The notes under the pieces: model-generated
Seen by the model: only the letters and a program-made list of their open reading frames with translations
Told to the model about the DNA's origin: nothing
Database searches by the model: none
Part shown: piece after piece, positions 24,494 to 37,158 of the stretch
Position numbering within the stretch: position 1 is the first letter of the stretch
Layout: each line of letters starts with the position of its first letter
Translations under genes and position numbers: made by a program
NCBI GenBank assembly: GCA_038380795.1
Contig: CM076267.1
Span: forward strand, 38,502,232-38,566,231
Length of the DNA: 64,000 bases
Origin: Pyrocephalus nanus
Lineage: Eukaryota > Chordata > Aves > Passeriformes > Tyrannidae
Direction: 5' to 3'

Positions 24494-26138
24494 CCGGTAA
24501 CAAAGTTTGACCAAGATAACACTGCATTTTAATGACTGATTTAGTAGGAAAAACCTAAGAAACAATCTCTGCAGGAATTTTATCATCCCAGTTGTCAGGT
24601 TTAAAGGATGTTGATTCTTAAGGAACTGAGGCCATATTGCACAATGTTTTGTTTCAACTCCTTATCCGTATTTTCTTCAGTTCCACTCTCCCCTCTCCTA
24701 GGCTGCAAATGTAAGGAATAGGTCTGATTTACAATAGGATAATGAGAAAGAAGAGGTCTTCCTCCTGCTGCTGTCTGCTGATCACAGACAATTCCACTTC
24801 AGTTTTGCACTCAAAACAGAACAAGCTGCAGAAAATAAGTGTTTCCATGAAAAATAAACAAGGAAACATCTGCCATGGAAAATAAGGGATGCCACTAAAT
24901 AAACAAGCTTCAAAAAAGAAGCCCTCTATCCTCTTTTGTCAGTGAGGAGAAACAGAGAATATTTGCATGTCTCTATAGTTAAGGTAAATTAAAGAACATG
25001 CTTTTATAAAAACTTGTCCACTTTTATTTTTGAAGTCTTCCTCTTTCTGATCAAGGAAATAACATCCTTTCTTAGTGTCCAGAAGTTAAAACTCTCAACC
25101 TACCATGATTAAACTCAGTTATCTATAATATGTGGGATTCCATTCCAGTTTTACCAGTGTGTTTTCTCCAGATTCAGATTTTTCACCCCAGTGACGACAG
25201 ACAGATGTGATCAAGAGTAGTCAGAGCAAATCAGATCTGTGTAGTGATATGACCCATTGCAGAGTAGAGGTAGAAAAGAACTTTCTGCTCCTTTTAGGTT
25301 GCAATTTGTGAGACAGGAGATCTGCTCCTCTTTTCTTTTTTTCAAGACAAGAGCTACAATTTATGCAAAAGGAGAGCAATCAGAAGTGCCTAGATTCGTA
25401 GAAGTAGTGTGTTAAGGCACAGAAAGAATGGTCTTAAGATCCCAGATACAAACTAGTGTGTATTGATTTTTAATTCAGTAAAAGTTAGATGCAATGCTGG
25501 TTTTCCAGTCTTTGCTGCTGTGTCTTTCTAAGGAGACAAATTTAAACTCAAATGTAAAGATAATTCAAATGGACATTTCAATTTGGTCTTGAGTAATCCA
25601 GTGTTTGGGGAATATGATGCTCTGTCGATTATTTGAAATTGAATTGATTATCTTATCAAACACACAAGGTACTATTTCATCCTAGAAGGCAATGCCAAAG
25701 CCAGAGTTAATGTTTATATATTGCAAATGACCTGGTTTTTAAAGTGGAATCAATAGAGGTTTCCTCATAGGATTTTATGATTCAGAACAACAATTCATGC
25801 CACTTAAACAAAAATGCTTCCAGCCTGAGAGCATGTGTATCAGTTTTGTAGAACGATGATCCCAACATGGCACATGGCAATAAAGATTTAATATAGAAAT
25901 CAATCTAAAATTTTTATTTTCATGTTATTAATCAGAAATTGTACAGAATGTAAACGTCATATATAATAAAAGGGAGTATAACAGGGTTTAGTAGCTGGAA
26001 CAAGAAAATTCATATAAATAGTTTGCCTCAACTAGAAAGAATTCAGCAGCGTTCTTAGAGAAATATTTGTTCTGTGCAAATCAAATTGGATACAGAGAAC
26101 TCAAAACAAATTGGATGCAGAGAGAGCTATAGCATCAC

Positions 26139-26753
26139 TTGCTGCATCAATCTCATTTCCCAACAGCCCGAAGTCACCAAGCCCTCCCCGTGTCTGAGGC
26201 AGAGCTGGCAGACGCTTCAGGGGCTGCTCTGACACGGAATCTCTCACTGACTGCACCCACTGGCAAGCCATGCCTAGCTAGGCTCCCTCTCAGTGTCCTC
26301 TCCTCCCAGGGTCACACGAGGCCACCCGAGGCTGGCTCAGAACAGGCTTCTGCCTCGCTTGGCTGCAGAGGCAGAAAAAAGGATGGAGAGGCTCTCCAGC
26401 ACCTTGGTTGCACACGAGGAACCAGCTGCTCCTTCCACCCTGACCTCGTGGCTTTGGGGCAAATGCCTTGTTTACATTCTTTCTCCAGCTTCCCCTCAGC
26501 ACGTGGTTATATCCTCCCTGGAAACAGGCACCTGGTCTTTGCCCCATCTCCTAATACCTCAGGAAGATGGAAGCATGGGAATGACCAAACTCCTGCCCTT
26601 CTCCCTCTTAATGCTGTTCTTCAGGGTGTGACCTTGTCCTCTCACAGGTGTGTGGTGAGTCCTTCAGGCTCATATGGTCCACCTGTCAGGCAGATTGCAT
26701 CTTGCTGTTTATTTGGGATTCGCTGCCTATGCTTAAAGCAAGGTCAAAAGTGA
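26139..26753 (+). other. GC-rich pocket with a 204-codon open frame, probably non-coding
   Basis: Base composition rises sharply from about 26145 to 26640, with around ten CpGs. The longest open frame of the window runs here from ATG 26139 to about 26753. Overlapping open frames also occur on the plus strand (26293-26631) and minus strand (26290-26547), which is what loss of stop codons in GC-rich DNA produces. The predicted protein is Ser/Pro/Leu/Gly-rich with no domain, signal peptide or repeat that I can recognise. The ATG has no obvious promoter, and the region has no clear splice structure. A conserved element, lncRNA exon or plain composition change are alternatives. Confidence 0.3.
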
Positions 26754-27023
26754 ATAATGTGACAGTTCTGGCTTGCCACCTGTTCTGAGTGAGCTTAGGA
26801 GCATTTAGCAGCAAGTCTATTTCTGGTAGAGCTTTATCAGCTCCAGGAGATACCAAGCCCTGTTGGAAAGTTTCCAAGGACCTGAATGTGTGTCATAAAA
26901 TGAAAAGTAATACTAATAGCTTATTCTTATTACTACTTTTTGTTTTATTTTGATTTTTTGAGTGTTTTAAAAGTCACTTACTAGATCTTACTTTGCATTT
27001 ATCTGATAAATTAAGCATGCTTT

Positions 27024-27042
27024 GCTTCTTTCTTTCTTTCTT
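27024..27042. repeat. (CTTT)n microsatellite forming a pyrimidine tract
   Basis: About four CTTT/CTTTC units end directly in 'acag'. The tract therefore doubles as a strong 3' splice-acceptor-like polypyrimidine run for the candidate exon at 27047. Confidence 0.8.
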
Positions 27043-27046
27043 ACAG

Positions 27047-27119
27047 ATTATGATCAACCTCCTGCTGAGCATATTTTTGATATGTCAGTTCACTGGATCT
27101 CCATTAGGATCCTTATCCT
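27047..27119 (+). other. Possible small exon (speculative)
   Basis: The sequence before 27047 is close to an ideal vertebrate acceptor: a CTGAT branch-like word at 27003-27007, about 22 pyrimidine-rich bases, then ACAG ending at 27046. A GTAAGG donor-like word starts at 27120, giving a 73-base candidate exon, a normal vertebrate size. Two of its three frames are open. One starts with ATG at 27050 and encodes 35 codons to a stop at 27155-27157 if unspliced. Its beginning is hydrophobic (MINLLLSIFLICQF), like a signal peptide. The other open frame reads YDQPPAEHIF. I recognise neither peptide. The acceptor tract is also a CTTT microsatellite, so all of this may be coincidence. Confidence 0.2.
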
Positions 27120-27475
27120 GTAAGGTTGGTTTTCCAGTTCTTGAAATGTTGCTGTAATTCTCTTATGGACCTTTCTGGTAGAATAAACACCAGAACTGCA
27201 AACAGGATGGTAATATCACAGTGGTCAACTATCATAAAAAGCCACAGAAAAAGTTTCTTCTGATATTCTGTGTTTTCTTCTCTATCTTTGTTCCTGTTAA
27301 CTATATTACCATAAAATTTTCTTAGCCATGTTTTTCCTAAGGCAACTCCTACAACATAAGAGCATCTTTCCTGTCCCTGTCCTTAATTAACTGGAGAATA
27401 GTCTTCTGGAAATTATGTGCTGCCTAACTTTGAACAAATTACCTTTTTTCCCTGTAGCCTGTGTATGATGTGGAT

Positions 27476-27487
27476 GGGGGGGGGGGG
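27476..27487. repeat. 12-base G homopolymer
   Basis: Twelve consecutive Gs follow 'gatgtggat'. G runs of this length are uncommon in AT-leaning DNA and prone to sequencing length error. Confidence 0.9.
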
Positions 27488-29085
27488 AGTAAAAGGGCTA
27501 GAAAGCCTGAGTGAGAAGAGTTTTTATAGAGAGATAAAAACTAAAGTGATCTTTAGGAGGACAGAGCCCTTCAGGATGTCAGCAGGATGAGGTGTATAAA
27601 CACTTTGGTTTTCAAGGTGTTCTCCCCAAGCATGCTCACTCAAATAGCACTTATACCAGTTATGAAATCTGTTATTCATAAAAGAGAAAACACAAGGATA
27701 AGATCCCTTAAAGTAAGTTAACACCTTGGTAAGAGAAATTTGGAAAACTGTTGGGTTTGCATATCTCTCCAGTTCTTATGGGCTCCATTCCTGTTGTTTT
27801 TTTTTAGATGAGTTGACTTTTGCTGATCCACTTTAGGTGTGAGACATATGTGCAAAAAGTTCTTAAAAATGTTAACTTAGTTACACCATTTGCCCCTGAA
27901 GGCCACTAGAACTGACAAGGTACAATTTTTAGCAAAAAAAAAAAAATCCTTTTCAGTTTATAATTACATTTTGTGAAAGCCTTCAGGTCTCCAAGCACCC
28001 ATGCTGAATGAACTATGAAGTGAAAATTTACATGGGTTTATTTTTCAGAGAGAAGCTGATATTCAAACCGGTGATAAAATACACTTGTTTCAAAAGCTTG
28101 TTTTGAGTAACTACCACTAAAGAGGGTAGCTGCTTTTGGAAAAAGGCTTCTGAACGTGCTCATGTGAATGATGAACATGCTCATCCCTGGAGCACCCAAA
28201 GCAGTGTACCCTGCACAGGTTGGGTGAGCAGTGGGTGCTGCATCGCTCACGTAACTCTGGAAATATCTAAGCCAAGCTACAGTGAAAGCACAGCATCTCC
28301 AGCCCCAGTGCAGATGTTTTCCATACAGGAAGCCTCTAATCCAAACTTTCCCTTCTCTCCTCTTGCTGGCCTCACATGGCCTCATCATGCTCTTTGCTCA
28401 TTCTGGAACAATTATATACATTTGAATGGCAGCCAGACCGATTACAGCCTGCCTTTCAAAAATTACCCAGTCCTTCTGACAACTGCATTTAGCAGAACAT
28501 CCAAATCAACCAGGCTGGGGGTAGAAGACAATTTAATTTTTGTTGTTAATGTGTTCAAGGATGATGATCCACTAAGTAAATCTTATTTTTTCTTCAGTCA
28601 TTTCCCCTAGGTCCCACATTCAGGCACAAACCATGTATGTGCACGTCTTTATTCATACTAGAAATATTTCCTGATTGCACAAAGGAGGTATTTGCCAAAG
28701 CACTTCTCTGAAGCGTGTCTACTTTTGAAAAAAAAAAAAATTTAAAAAATTCAGGTGAACCCTGAAGGATGCTGTACAGCACTTTTCTTATGTTATACCT
28801 TGTAAAGCCCAACTCGACAAACCTGTTTTCCTCTGATTAAAATGTTACATTCTCACTTTGAAGTGACAGGCTGTCAGAATTGCTTGAAAAGTTTCAAAGC
28901 AGAGCTCGAGTGACTTGTTTTAAAGGATTTGTATATTCCTTGTGTTTGCAGAATAAGAGGCAGCTTTGTATTTTTTTTCTGGTGCCAAAACACACAGGAA
29001 AGCATGCATAATTTACTGGAATACAATGGGATAAGGGAACCTTCCAAAGTATTTTATTTAGATTTTTGTTCTGGTTTATATTTGC

Positions 29086-29090
<5 letters not shown>

Positions 29091-29123
<33 letters not shown>
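29091..29123. repeat. 33-base T homopolymer
   Basis: The longest homopolymer in the window. On the minus strand it would be a poly-A tail following whatever lies to its right. The 30 bases that would precede such a tail contain no AATAAA, and I recognise no retrocopy there, so it is best called a simple repeat. Confidence 0.9.
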
Positions 29124-29124
<1 letters not shown>

Positions 29125-32100
29125 GTGTGTTTTTCTGGCAACTGGAATGGATCTGAACTTGCACTTTCCCCAAATTTATAGAGTCTGTGAGAACGTGTGT
29201 GGTGTGGGTGGCTTGGAATGTTTTCTGGATCCACAAAAGGAAACTTTTGCATGTAATATGATGATACATTTCACAACTGCTTTGAAGGTGAACAGGAACA
29301 ACCTTATCACTTGACTGATTGAAAAAACCTCTGTAATATCCACTATCAATCACTTTTTTTTTTTTTTAATTTGCAAATTTCCAATGTGTCCATTGTGTGG
29401 CTTAGTCAGAACATGCTTCATGCAAACTAGTGATTTATTAAGAAGCCCAAACACCCCACATTTGTTTGCTCCCTCCTCTCTGTGTTACACAAAGACAGAA
29501 CAGTGCCATTATATTTTTTTAACTGCTCCCATGAAGATTCCAGGACAGCAGTAAGAGAAGATCTACACATTACATAAGGGTCCTAAAACACATCTCTAGT
29601 GCTTGGGCTCCCTTGAGATGTTGTTATAGCCTCAGGCTGTGTCTATATGACTGAACCCAAGCACGCCAGGAACATTTCTGAGCGCTGGGGTGTGAAGGTC
29701 TGTGCTGGTAAACAGAGCTTTACCTGGCACTCAGTCACCCTTTTACAAACAGCGCTCTCTACCCAAACAAGTCCTGGGCACATTTTGGGGTTTTGGCAGT
29801 TTAGCAACCTTGGTGGCCAATCCCTCCAGGCAGACCTCCTGGAATCTCTCCTTTTGGAGGCTAAAAGCAGTTGTCTAACACTGACATAAGCCATCCCAGT
29901 TCACTTGGACCCAAATACGTTCTCAGGCAAAGTTCTTTTGCTGGAGCGGGCGTAGCCAGAGGGACTACTACAAGAACCAGTAGAAGCTGACATTTCCCCA
30001 GACTTTGTGCTGTCATGGAAGGCTGTTTTGGGAAAAAAACCAACAATTCTCTCAGATAAGGAACATCTGTTCATTTGTGATTTTTAAAATATCAGGTATC
30101 GTACCGAACTAACAAACTGATGTATCTCCAGCTTGGTTGCAATCGATCCTTCATTTTTGAGAAGAGATTTTTCGATTGAAATATTTCCATCTCGGCCTCT
30201 TTCCCAGTTCATTTCAGTTTCCCACAGACCTGCTGAGCTCCTTTGTTGATGCAAATGAGTAACAGGGAAAAACTACAATTATCCTGGAGTTTCAGGGCAA
30301 GATGTGTTTGAAAAAGAAGCTCATTGGCTACACACTGGAACTCAATGGGGTAGCTAGAAAGCATGAAAATCACATTAGGTTTGTAGAAGAATTTTGGAGG
30401 TTCACTAAGGTCCAGTCTGGTGATGCAGAATAATTTGTGCCTCAGCAAAGATAATTTTGATAGTGGGGAAAAAAAAAAGAAAAAGCAGCAAGGTAAGCAT
30501 TGTAAGAGGAAGAATTTACAGATCAAAAATAGTGGGTTGATTAAGCTAGGTTTCCCCTCAGAAAAGACACAATGAGAAAGATTTGTAATTGGAAGTAAAA
30601 ACAATTAAAAACAAATAAATAAAATAATAATAAAAGAGGAGAAGCTCTGCAGTGCTGCTGTCTGGCTTCAGACCAAGGGGCAGGCAGATGCCTTTTCCTC
30701 CCACTCCTTCACTTGTTGCTAGCAGGAGTCAGAAACTCTGGGGCCAATAGCAGTATTAACAGTGTAAAGGTCTTTTGGGGTCTTCTAAGCAGAGTTGTAT
30801 CTCTTACTACTTCTGTTAACTGTAACTCTCTATTTTTTATCCTGGAATGATTTCCTCCCTTCTTGATTGCTCTTCTGTAGCTCCTTCCCCATCTTTCTCC
30901 TTATCCGTGCCTGTCATGTCTGCTTTTCCTCACAGAACCCCTTGTCCAGGTTTCCTTCCTCAAAGGTAAAAAAAAACTTAAAGAAATTCCAAACAATTTG
31001 TTCATGTATTTTGTCAACTGTTTGTTATTCTGTCTTCCATGTTATCTCTTCCCTCTAACACTACTGCGCTTTGTCATCTGTTTAATTTATGAGTGTTTTT
31101 GTAGTCTCTCTTTTAAATTTCATTCTATGGAAAAACCTCTTTTGAGATCTTCACTAGCAGAATGGTGATTAATAACCTGTTGGAATGAGTCAGAAGTGAC
31201 ATGGAGAATTCTGAAAAGGTGCAAAGTTTTGGGTGGGTATTTGGGCATCTGTTATGACCTTGCCTCTTGAAACTGGAAAGACAGATAAGTTGTACCAGTG
31301 CAATAGGGAGATGATCTTTCCTTTGTCTAAAGGGTTTGTCACAGCAACTACTGTGAACTGACTATAACACCAGAGAAACCATTGCTTTGGGTTTGGCTTC
31401 ATGGGCACCTTATAGGTGTTGTCCTATCCTGCAAATTTTGTTTTCAAAAGAAAGGAGAGGCTCCTTGACTGAGCTTTATTGTGGCACTTTTCCAAATGGG
31501 AGTTATTCTTTGAGAGCAGCACATGTGTATTGCCTAATGCACACCAAACTGTGACCTTCTGGAGCAGAAACCACAAACTGAGAAGTAGCCCTGTATGATG
31601 GAATATTGTTGGGCTGTTTCAAGTCCAAAGACACCAAGCAGCTGGCATCTGATATTTATCTAAGCTCTGCATTTGGCTTTGACTACTAATCCCAGCAATA
31701 TCTGGGGAGCTGTGGAGTTCAGCTGTGGCACACACCACAGTTTGGTTTTTCATGCAGGCAGAAAATTCTTCATCTAATTAAACCTGAAGTTCTGATGATG
31801 TTCAGTGTGTATAGTGAGAGTCAGTAACATTTTCCCTTTGATCTCAGTGGGAAGTGTTTCCACTTCCAAGATGAAAGAGGGACCAAAAAGGACACTCCCC
31901 ATTAGATAGATTTACTGTCCATAGTGACCTAAAGTTCTACCAAGTCTTACTTAACTTTCAGGTTTGTGCTGCCTGCCATCTTTCTGTTGGATAGTCTTGT
32001 CCTTATGCATCATTCAGTAATGAACTAGGTCAGAGTGAACTTAGCATTGTTGTCACAATCAACCGTTTCCCCTTGACTAGAACAGCCTGAACCCGGTGTG

Positions 32101-32470
32101 TGTAACATTTTCTCTGCACAATGATTGTCATAATTTGAGTCAGTGGTTGAAATAGTTACAAATGAAGGAAAAGGACCTGCAGCAAAGGAAATATGGCAAC
32201 AATGCCCACCTTACCACAAAGTAAAGCTGTGATACAAGCCAAAAAAATCAGCTGGGCGTCAGATGCAGAAAGCAACAGTCCCACCTCTGAAGAGGTGATG
32301 GGTCCATACATCTCTGCAATACCATCAGTTCTGGGGATTCCTACAACAATGCAACTGTCCAGGAGGTAGTCAGTCACCAGAAATGTTCCTAGGTTAATAC
32401 AGAAAGATCAAAATGTATCTGTACTTTGAGATGTCCGAATGGATCCTTAGGATTATGGGGAGCGGGACAG

Positions 32471-32500
32471 TTAAGGACTCTTAAGGACACCTAAGGACTG
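32471..32500 (+). repeat. Short tandem repeat, three 10-base units
   Basis: Three adjacent units read TTAAGGACTC, TTAAGGACAC and CTAAGGACTG. They share the core TAAGGAC, also present in spirit in the hexamer array 800 bases downstream. Confidence 0.85.
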
Positions 32501-33277
32501 CTGTACGTTCTGCCAGGCCTCACATTATTCCTCCCTGGCAAATGCAGCACTCCAATCTATATAGCTTTGCCTCCCCCACTTGCCATGTTTCAAACTGACT
32601 TGGCTTGACTGTTAGTATTTAAATTTTTCTTGTCATTCTTGAACTCAGGTGATCTTACACTTTAAAGGGCTTGTATACTTGCCTGAAGTTGATTCTACTT
32701 TAGTGAATGAAGCTACCTGGAAGATCTTACACCTAAAAGCTCCCTGTTAAATGTGCAAAATGGCACTGGATATGCTAGGATATGTGCTTTTAGCAGTAAT
32801 AATTATACTCTGTGATTCTCCTGTTTATGTATTCACCTTTTCTAACTTGGATTTTTACCCTCTGCTTAGGTTGTTCACGATGCTGAGTCTGAAAGGTAGA
32901 TTCTCCAAAACAGGTAATTCTTTTGTTTTGAGTCAATTTATTTGGCTGCTTTAATGAGGTGCCAAAAGTAAAGGTGTTTAATATGCATTTTTCAAGGACT
33001 GCAGGTAAGGTTTTGTTGCAGATGACAGGAGATTATAAACTAAGGTTATTACATAAGTTTAAGGACAGACAGTTGTAGGGTTCTAGCTTATGTCCTGTAA
33101 GGGACTAATGAAATAAAGCTTCAGTTTAGGGCTACTGATCAAATCAGGGCCAGTGCTTGAACTGAGGGGCCTTACAACTAGATTCTTTTATTTTTTTTCA
33201 GAATGGGATCATAGTTTTCATTTAGGACTCATTGAGTTTATTCTGTCTATAGTGGTGTAGCAGTTGTTGGCCTGTGA

Positions 33278-33319
33278 TTAAGGTTAAGGCTAAGAGTAGT
33301 GTTAGGGTTAAGTTTAATG
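33278..33319 (+). repeat. Degenerate telomere-like hexamer array (7 units)
   Basis: Seven consecutive 6-base units stand in register: TTAAGG, TTAAGG, CTAAGA, GTAGTG, TTAGGG, TTAAGT, TTAATG. One unit is the exact vertebrate telomere hexamer and the others are one to three changes away. It may be a short, decayed interstitial telomere-like repeat, or chance in a TAAGG-rich neighbourhood; 42 bases cannot decide between them. Confidence 0.5.
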
Positions 33320-34750
33320 CAGATGAGAGCCAAGAAGCAGCTCCATGTGAAGCTGCTTGCCTAGTTTTGTGTCAAAATGTTGGCCTTAAAATTAGTTCCC
33401 TTGCCCAGAGAGGATGCTCAGTTAGGCTCAAATCTGTGTTTTAACTGGCGGGGTTTAAGGAGCCTGAACTCCATATGATTGAAATATGTTTCCCTCTTAC
33501 AGAATAAAAACTAAGGCCAACAGAAACACCCTAATTAGGCTCTTTCAGCTGCCAAGAATTTCAGATTAGAGGAAAATCAGTATATTGCTGGATTGAAATT
33601 AGCATTCAGACATGTCAAATGCTGCAGAACTGTAACTCCCTAGGAAAGAGAAAAGCTTTCCACATGGATAAATCAGGCAAGGACCTCTTGTCTGAGTCGA
33701 GTCTCTCTAGCTTATCTGGAATGTGATGGTGAAAAACTCAGGACAGCAAGGACATACTGGGAAAAGACTTGGGAAGCCACTGGAGGTGGATTTGAGCCAG
33801 TGAGTCTCATGACAGAGTAACTGGTTTAAGGATAAATACAAGACAATGACCAGGGGTCAGAATTTCACTTTCCAGGGGAACTAAGAATCAAGTTTTGCAT
33901 GAGCACTGTTGTGTTGTAACTAATGAGTTTTGAGGTGCTAATGGGCGTGGGTCAGCACACAGTGTCAGAAAAGGCAGATGCAATGAGGTTAGGTACGGGT
34001 TAAAAAGATGTTCCTCATGCTGGGTTAGTCATAGCTCCTTGGCTTTTCCTTCTGGTTGTTTCTGCCTGACCAGAGATCTTAAGCTCAAGGCTGGATGCAG
34101 TCCTGGCAAGTAGCCTAGAAGGGCTTTTCAATCAATGTTACATTCGAGGCAGCCAGCACTGGGGATTTCATGCAGGAAGGAGTCTCTGTGAGTCACACTG
34201 GTCTGATTATCTAAAGCCTATCTCATCTGGAGTAAAGGGGATGGTAGGGGCCAATGCTAGGCAATGGCTTAATGCTGTCCCAGTGAAAATGCAGATTTAG
34301 AACTGGTGCTGAGACAGCCAAGTATATTGTGTCAGATAGGATTTGCAAAAGGTGCCATTTTATGCACTTTTTATAGCCACCTTTTGTCATTTCTTTAGTG
34401 AGTCTAGAAGTGCCTTGTGATATTAGTTTTTTATGTAAATGTAACCAGTCTTCACATTTATGTGAGTTTTGTGAAAAATTTCTGCAGTACTAAATAATTA
34501 TTTATAATTTTCAGCATTACAGTTTTTACAGAGGTAAATTGTGTTATAAGAGTGGATTCTCTCTGTTAAGACAGAGTATTAGGGGTAGGTTTACACTGTG
34601 CAGTGGTTTGGGTTTTCCTCCTTCCCCAGATCCTCTGTGTGGGTACTGCGTTTCTCCATGTAGAGGCATTCAAGTTACTGTGCCAGATGGGTGATGGAAC
34701 ACTACTTTCTTAATTCCATATGAGAAGAATGACGGGCTCAGGAAACAATT

Positions 34751-34769
34751 AAAAAAAAAAAAAAAAAAA
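34751..34769. repeat. 19-base A homopolymer
   Basis: An uninterrupted A run between 'ggaaacaatt' and 'gaagttagg'. Nothing recognisable as a retroposed sequence precedes it. Confidence 0.9.
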
Positions 34770-37136
34770 GAAGTTAGGATGTATATCCTCTGACTATTCC
34801 TGGGATAGAGAAAAACAACATAATTTAAAAAGCAGCAACAGAAGAGCTCTCACCATAATCCTTTCTTACAATAAACAGAGTTATCTTGTTTCACGAGTTA
34901 AATTTGCACCAATAAACACACTATGAGTTCCCACAAGAACATGCCTAAGATAGTCCTCCACAGTCTAAAAACCATCCTAAAAATCATCTGAAAAATGTCC
35001 AAAGTGCAGGAATTATCAGATCTCTGAGCTCTTTGTACTTGTGCTGCAGCCCAAAAGTTAACTTCTAATATGAAGCTTCTAACCCTACAAGTGTCCAGAA
35101 TACTCTTAATTGTCTGTAATCTCAGTTACTATTTATTTGATTTATTATCATTTTATTCTGTTTCATTTTGGGATTAAAACATATAATTTTGATGACACTA
35201 TGGTAAAAATGGAAGTTGCTGTGAGTGAAATGCAGAAGCAAGTGATAAAGTTTTTAGACATACATGAATAATGTTCATGTTGACAGTAGTGAAACTATTC
35301 AAGTGTATAAGATTTTGTTCATGAAGTAGCTGTGGCTGATAACAGTTTGTAATGTTGCAAAAGTTCATATGGGTGTTCATTACAAAATAGGTCCTATTCC
35401 TCAAAGTCAAACTGTTTTCTGTATCTCATTTTGGTGCCAAAAGGTTCAGACCATGCTAAAATACTCTTGTCTTCTGTAGGATATGACTTTTTTTATTCTT
35501 AACTTTACTCCAGGCCTGTAAGCTCTCTACATGCAGAGGTCCCTTCTTTTCTGAGCAATTTTGTGACATCTGGCCTGCCTTTTTAATTTAATTGTGTGTT
35601 AAGATGATGGCATAGCTAATAGTAATTGCTTCAGTTTTTTCATAGCTGCACACAAACCTGTATTTTCAGTAAAGTTTAGGGGAATTAGACAGTCAAATCC
35701 CAATAAATTTTAGTGGATTCTGGACACAGAACTGGCTCTGCTGCTTTGAAAATCCTGAGAGACTTTTCATTTTCTTTGCTTTTACTAAGTAAATGTAGTA
35801 ACCTTTTTAAGTTAAATGTTGAGAAGTTAGCTGAAACACTTGTTCTGAGTAGATCTAAACATTACAAAAATATAGGTCTTGTAGCAGTACACATACTCTC
35901 TTTTCCATCCCTCCTCCCTTTGTAAACTGAGGACCTGAGGAGCCAGCAACTGAAAATGGAAAGTGAAGCTGCTGAGCAACTCTGTAAACAAACTCTCAGC
36001 AGCTCAGTGAGGTATTCACAGCAATGTGAATCCAAAAATGTGCTTTCTGTTTGTGTGGTGTCTGAATGCTCGAGGGCTGATACCAACTCCAGCTGCAGCG
36101 CACCGTGGGATGAAAGGAACTGTGTCATCCACAGGTGTCTTCAGGCTCTCAGAGCTCAGGTACACCGCACAACTGTGATGTGAGAGCAGTTATTTCTGTT
36201 ATTCAGTTATTCCAGCTTTATTTCTGCAGTTTCGGTGCAGGGTTATTTCCATCGGTTAAAACGGGAAAGCTTTTCCAATGAAATGCTGGACCAATGTTCT
36301 TCTGTAACTCTTTTTATTTCTGAAAAGGCATGTAATGCAGTCTTCACGTTTCAGCCCTCCTCACCGAGCAGTTTTATGATGTTCCAGTTAGCGAACAGTG
36401 ATTTTTCAAGTGTGGTTTCACTCAGGCAATAGTTTCGAATGCTTAGCTGCTTTAATGGAATAAAACTGGTTTCAAAATACTTCAGGATCTCAGCACTGCA
36501 GAAATTAGTTTTCCTGTTCTTATTTTCATATAATGAAAAATCAGTTTTCCCAGTGGTTATCAGATGGTACATCTTTGAATGGGCGTGACCAAGTTTCTGT
36601 GTCTGGGAAACTCTGATTTTTTTACCTCTTTTCACCTATCCTTGACTGATCTACTTACATTTCCCCTAAGACTTAAAACAACACCCATGAAAGCTGTTGA
36701 TCTGGTTCATGGCTGGGACTTCCAAGACAAAACTGTGCACAGAAACAAAATCTGAAGAACAGGGGGGGAAATATGCTGATAAATAAAATGGATTAGACAA
36801 GTCCCTCATTTCACAATTCCTGGTTGTGTGAGGTGCCAGACTATTCTGAGAGGACAATTTTAGGACAGAGATGATATGCAGTGTGTGCGGGAGAGCTGCA
36901 AGACACCAACTTCTCCCACCCTATCTTGGCTTCCATGGCAAGCTACTCAGCTGCAGCTCTAACTCATGCAGAAGGAGAAAAGTACATTTATTTAGGCCCA
37001 GGTCTATGACTTCAAATTTTATGTTGTTTTCTGTGTATTCATCACAGAATTATTAAGATTATACAAGCATTTTACGTCCTATTCAACTGTTTAGGTTTTT
37101 AAACACCTGTGGTGAAAGTTTGGATGGCAAAACAAC

Positions 37137-37158
37137 TCTTCAATGATTCTTCAATGAT
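37137..37158 (+). repeat. Perfect 11-base tandem duplication
   Basis: TCTTCAATGAT occurs twice in a row without change. Confidence 0.8.

Larger units (their letters stand above)
17426..26138. other. Gene-free AT-rich unique DNA
   Basis: No recognisable transposon, RNA gene or coding exon. The longest open frame is under 80 codons, the emptiest large block in the window. A GC-richer patch lies at 21440-21960. The stretch 22050-22290 has conserved-element-like texture. The palindrome at 23134 is listed separately. The rest shows nothing I can name. Confidence 0.6.
26754..32470. other. Mostly unremarkable DNA around the candidate exon
   Basis: Apart from the candidate exon at 27047 and the G12 and T33 homopolymers, the block holds only short open frames. 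These include 148 codons at 28164-28610 and 131 codons on the minus strand at 30209-30604. Both lack domains. A13 runs lie at 27934-27946 and 28728-28740 and a T14 run at 29354-29367. Confidence 0.55.

Noticed and set aside
28164..28610. 148-codon open frame overlapping a minus-strand frame at 28038-28388
   Set aside because: The product has no domain and codon usage looks random. Overlapping antisense openness indicates low stop density, not coding.
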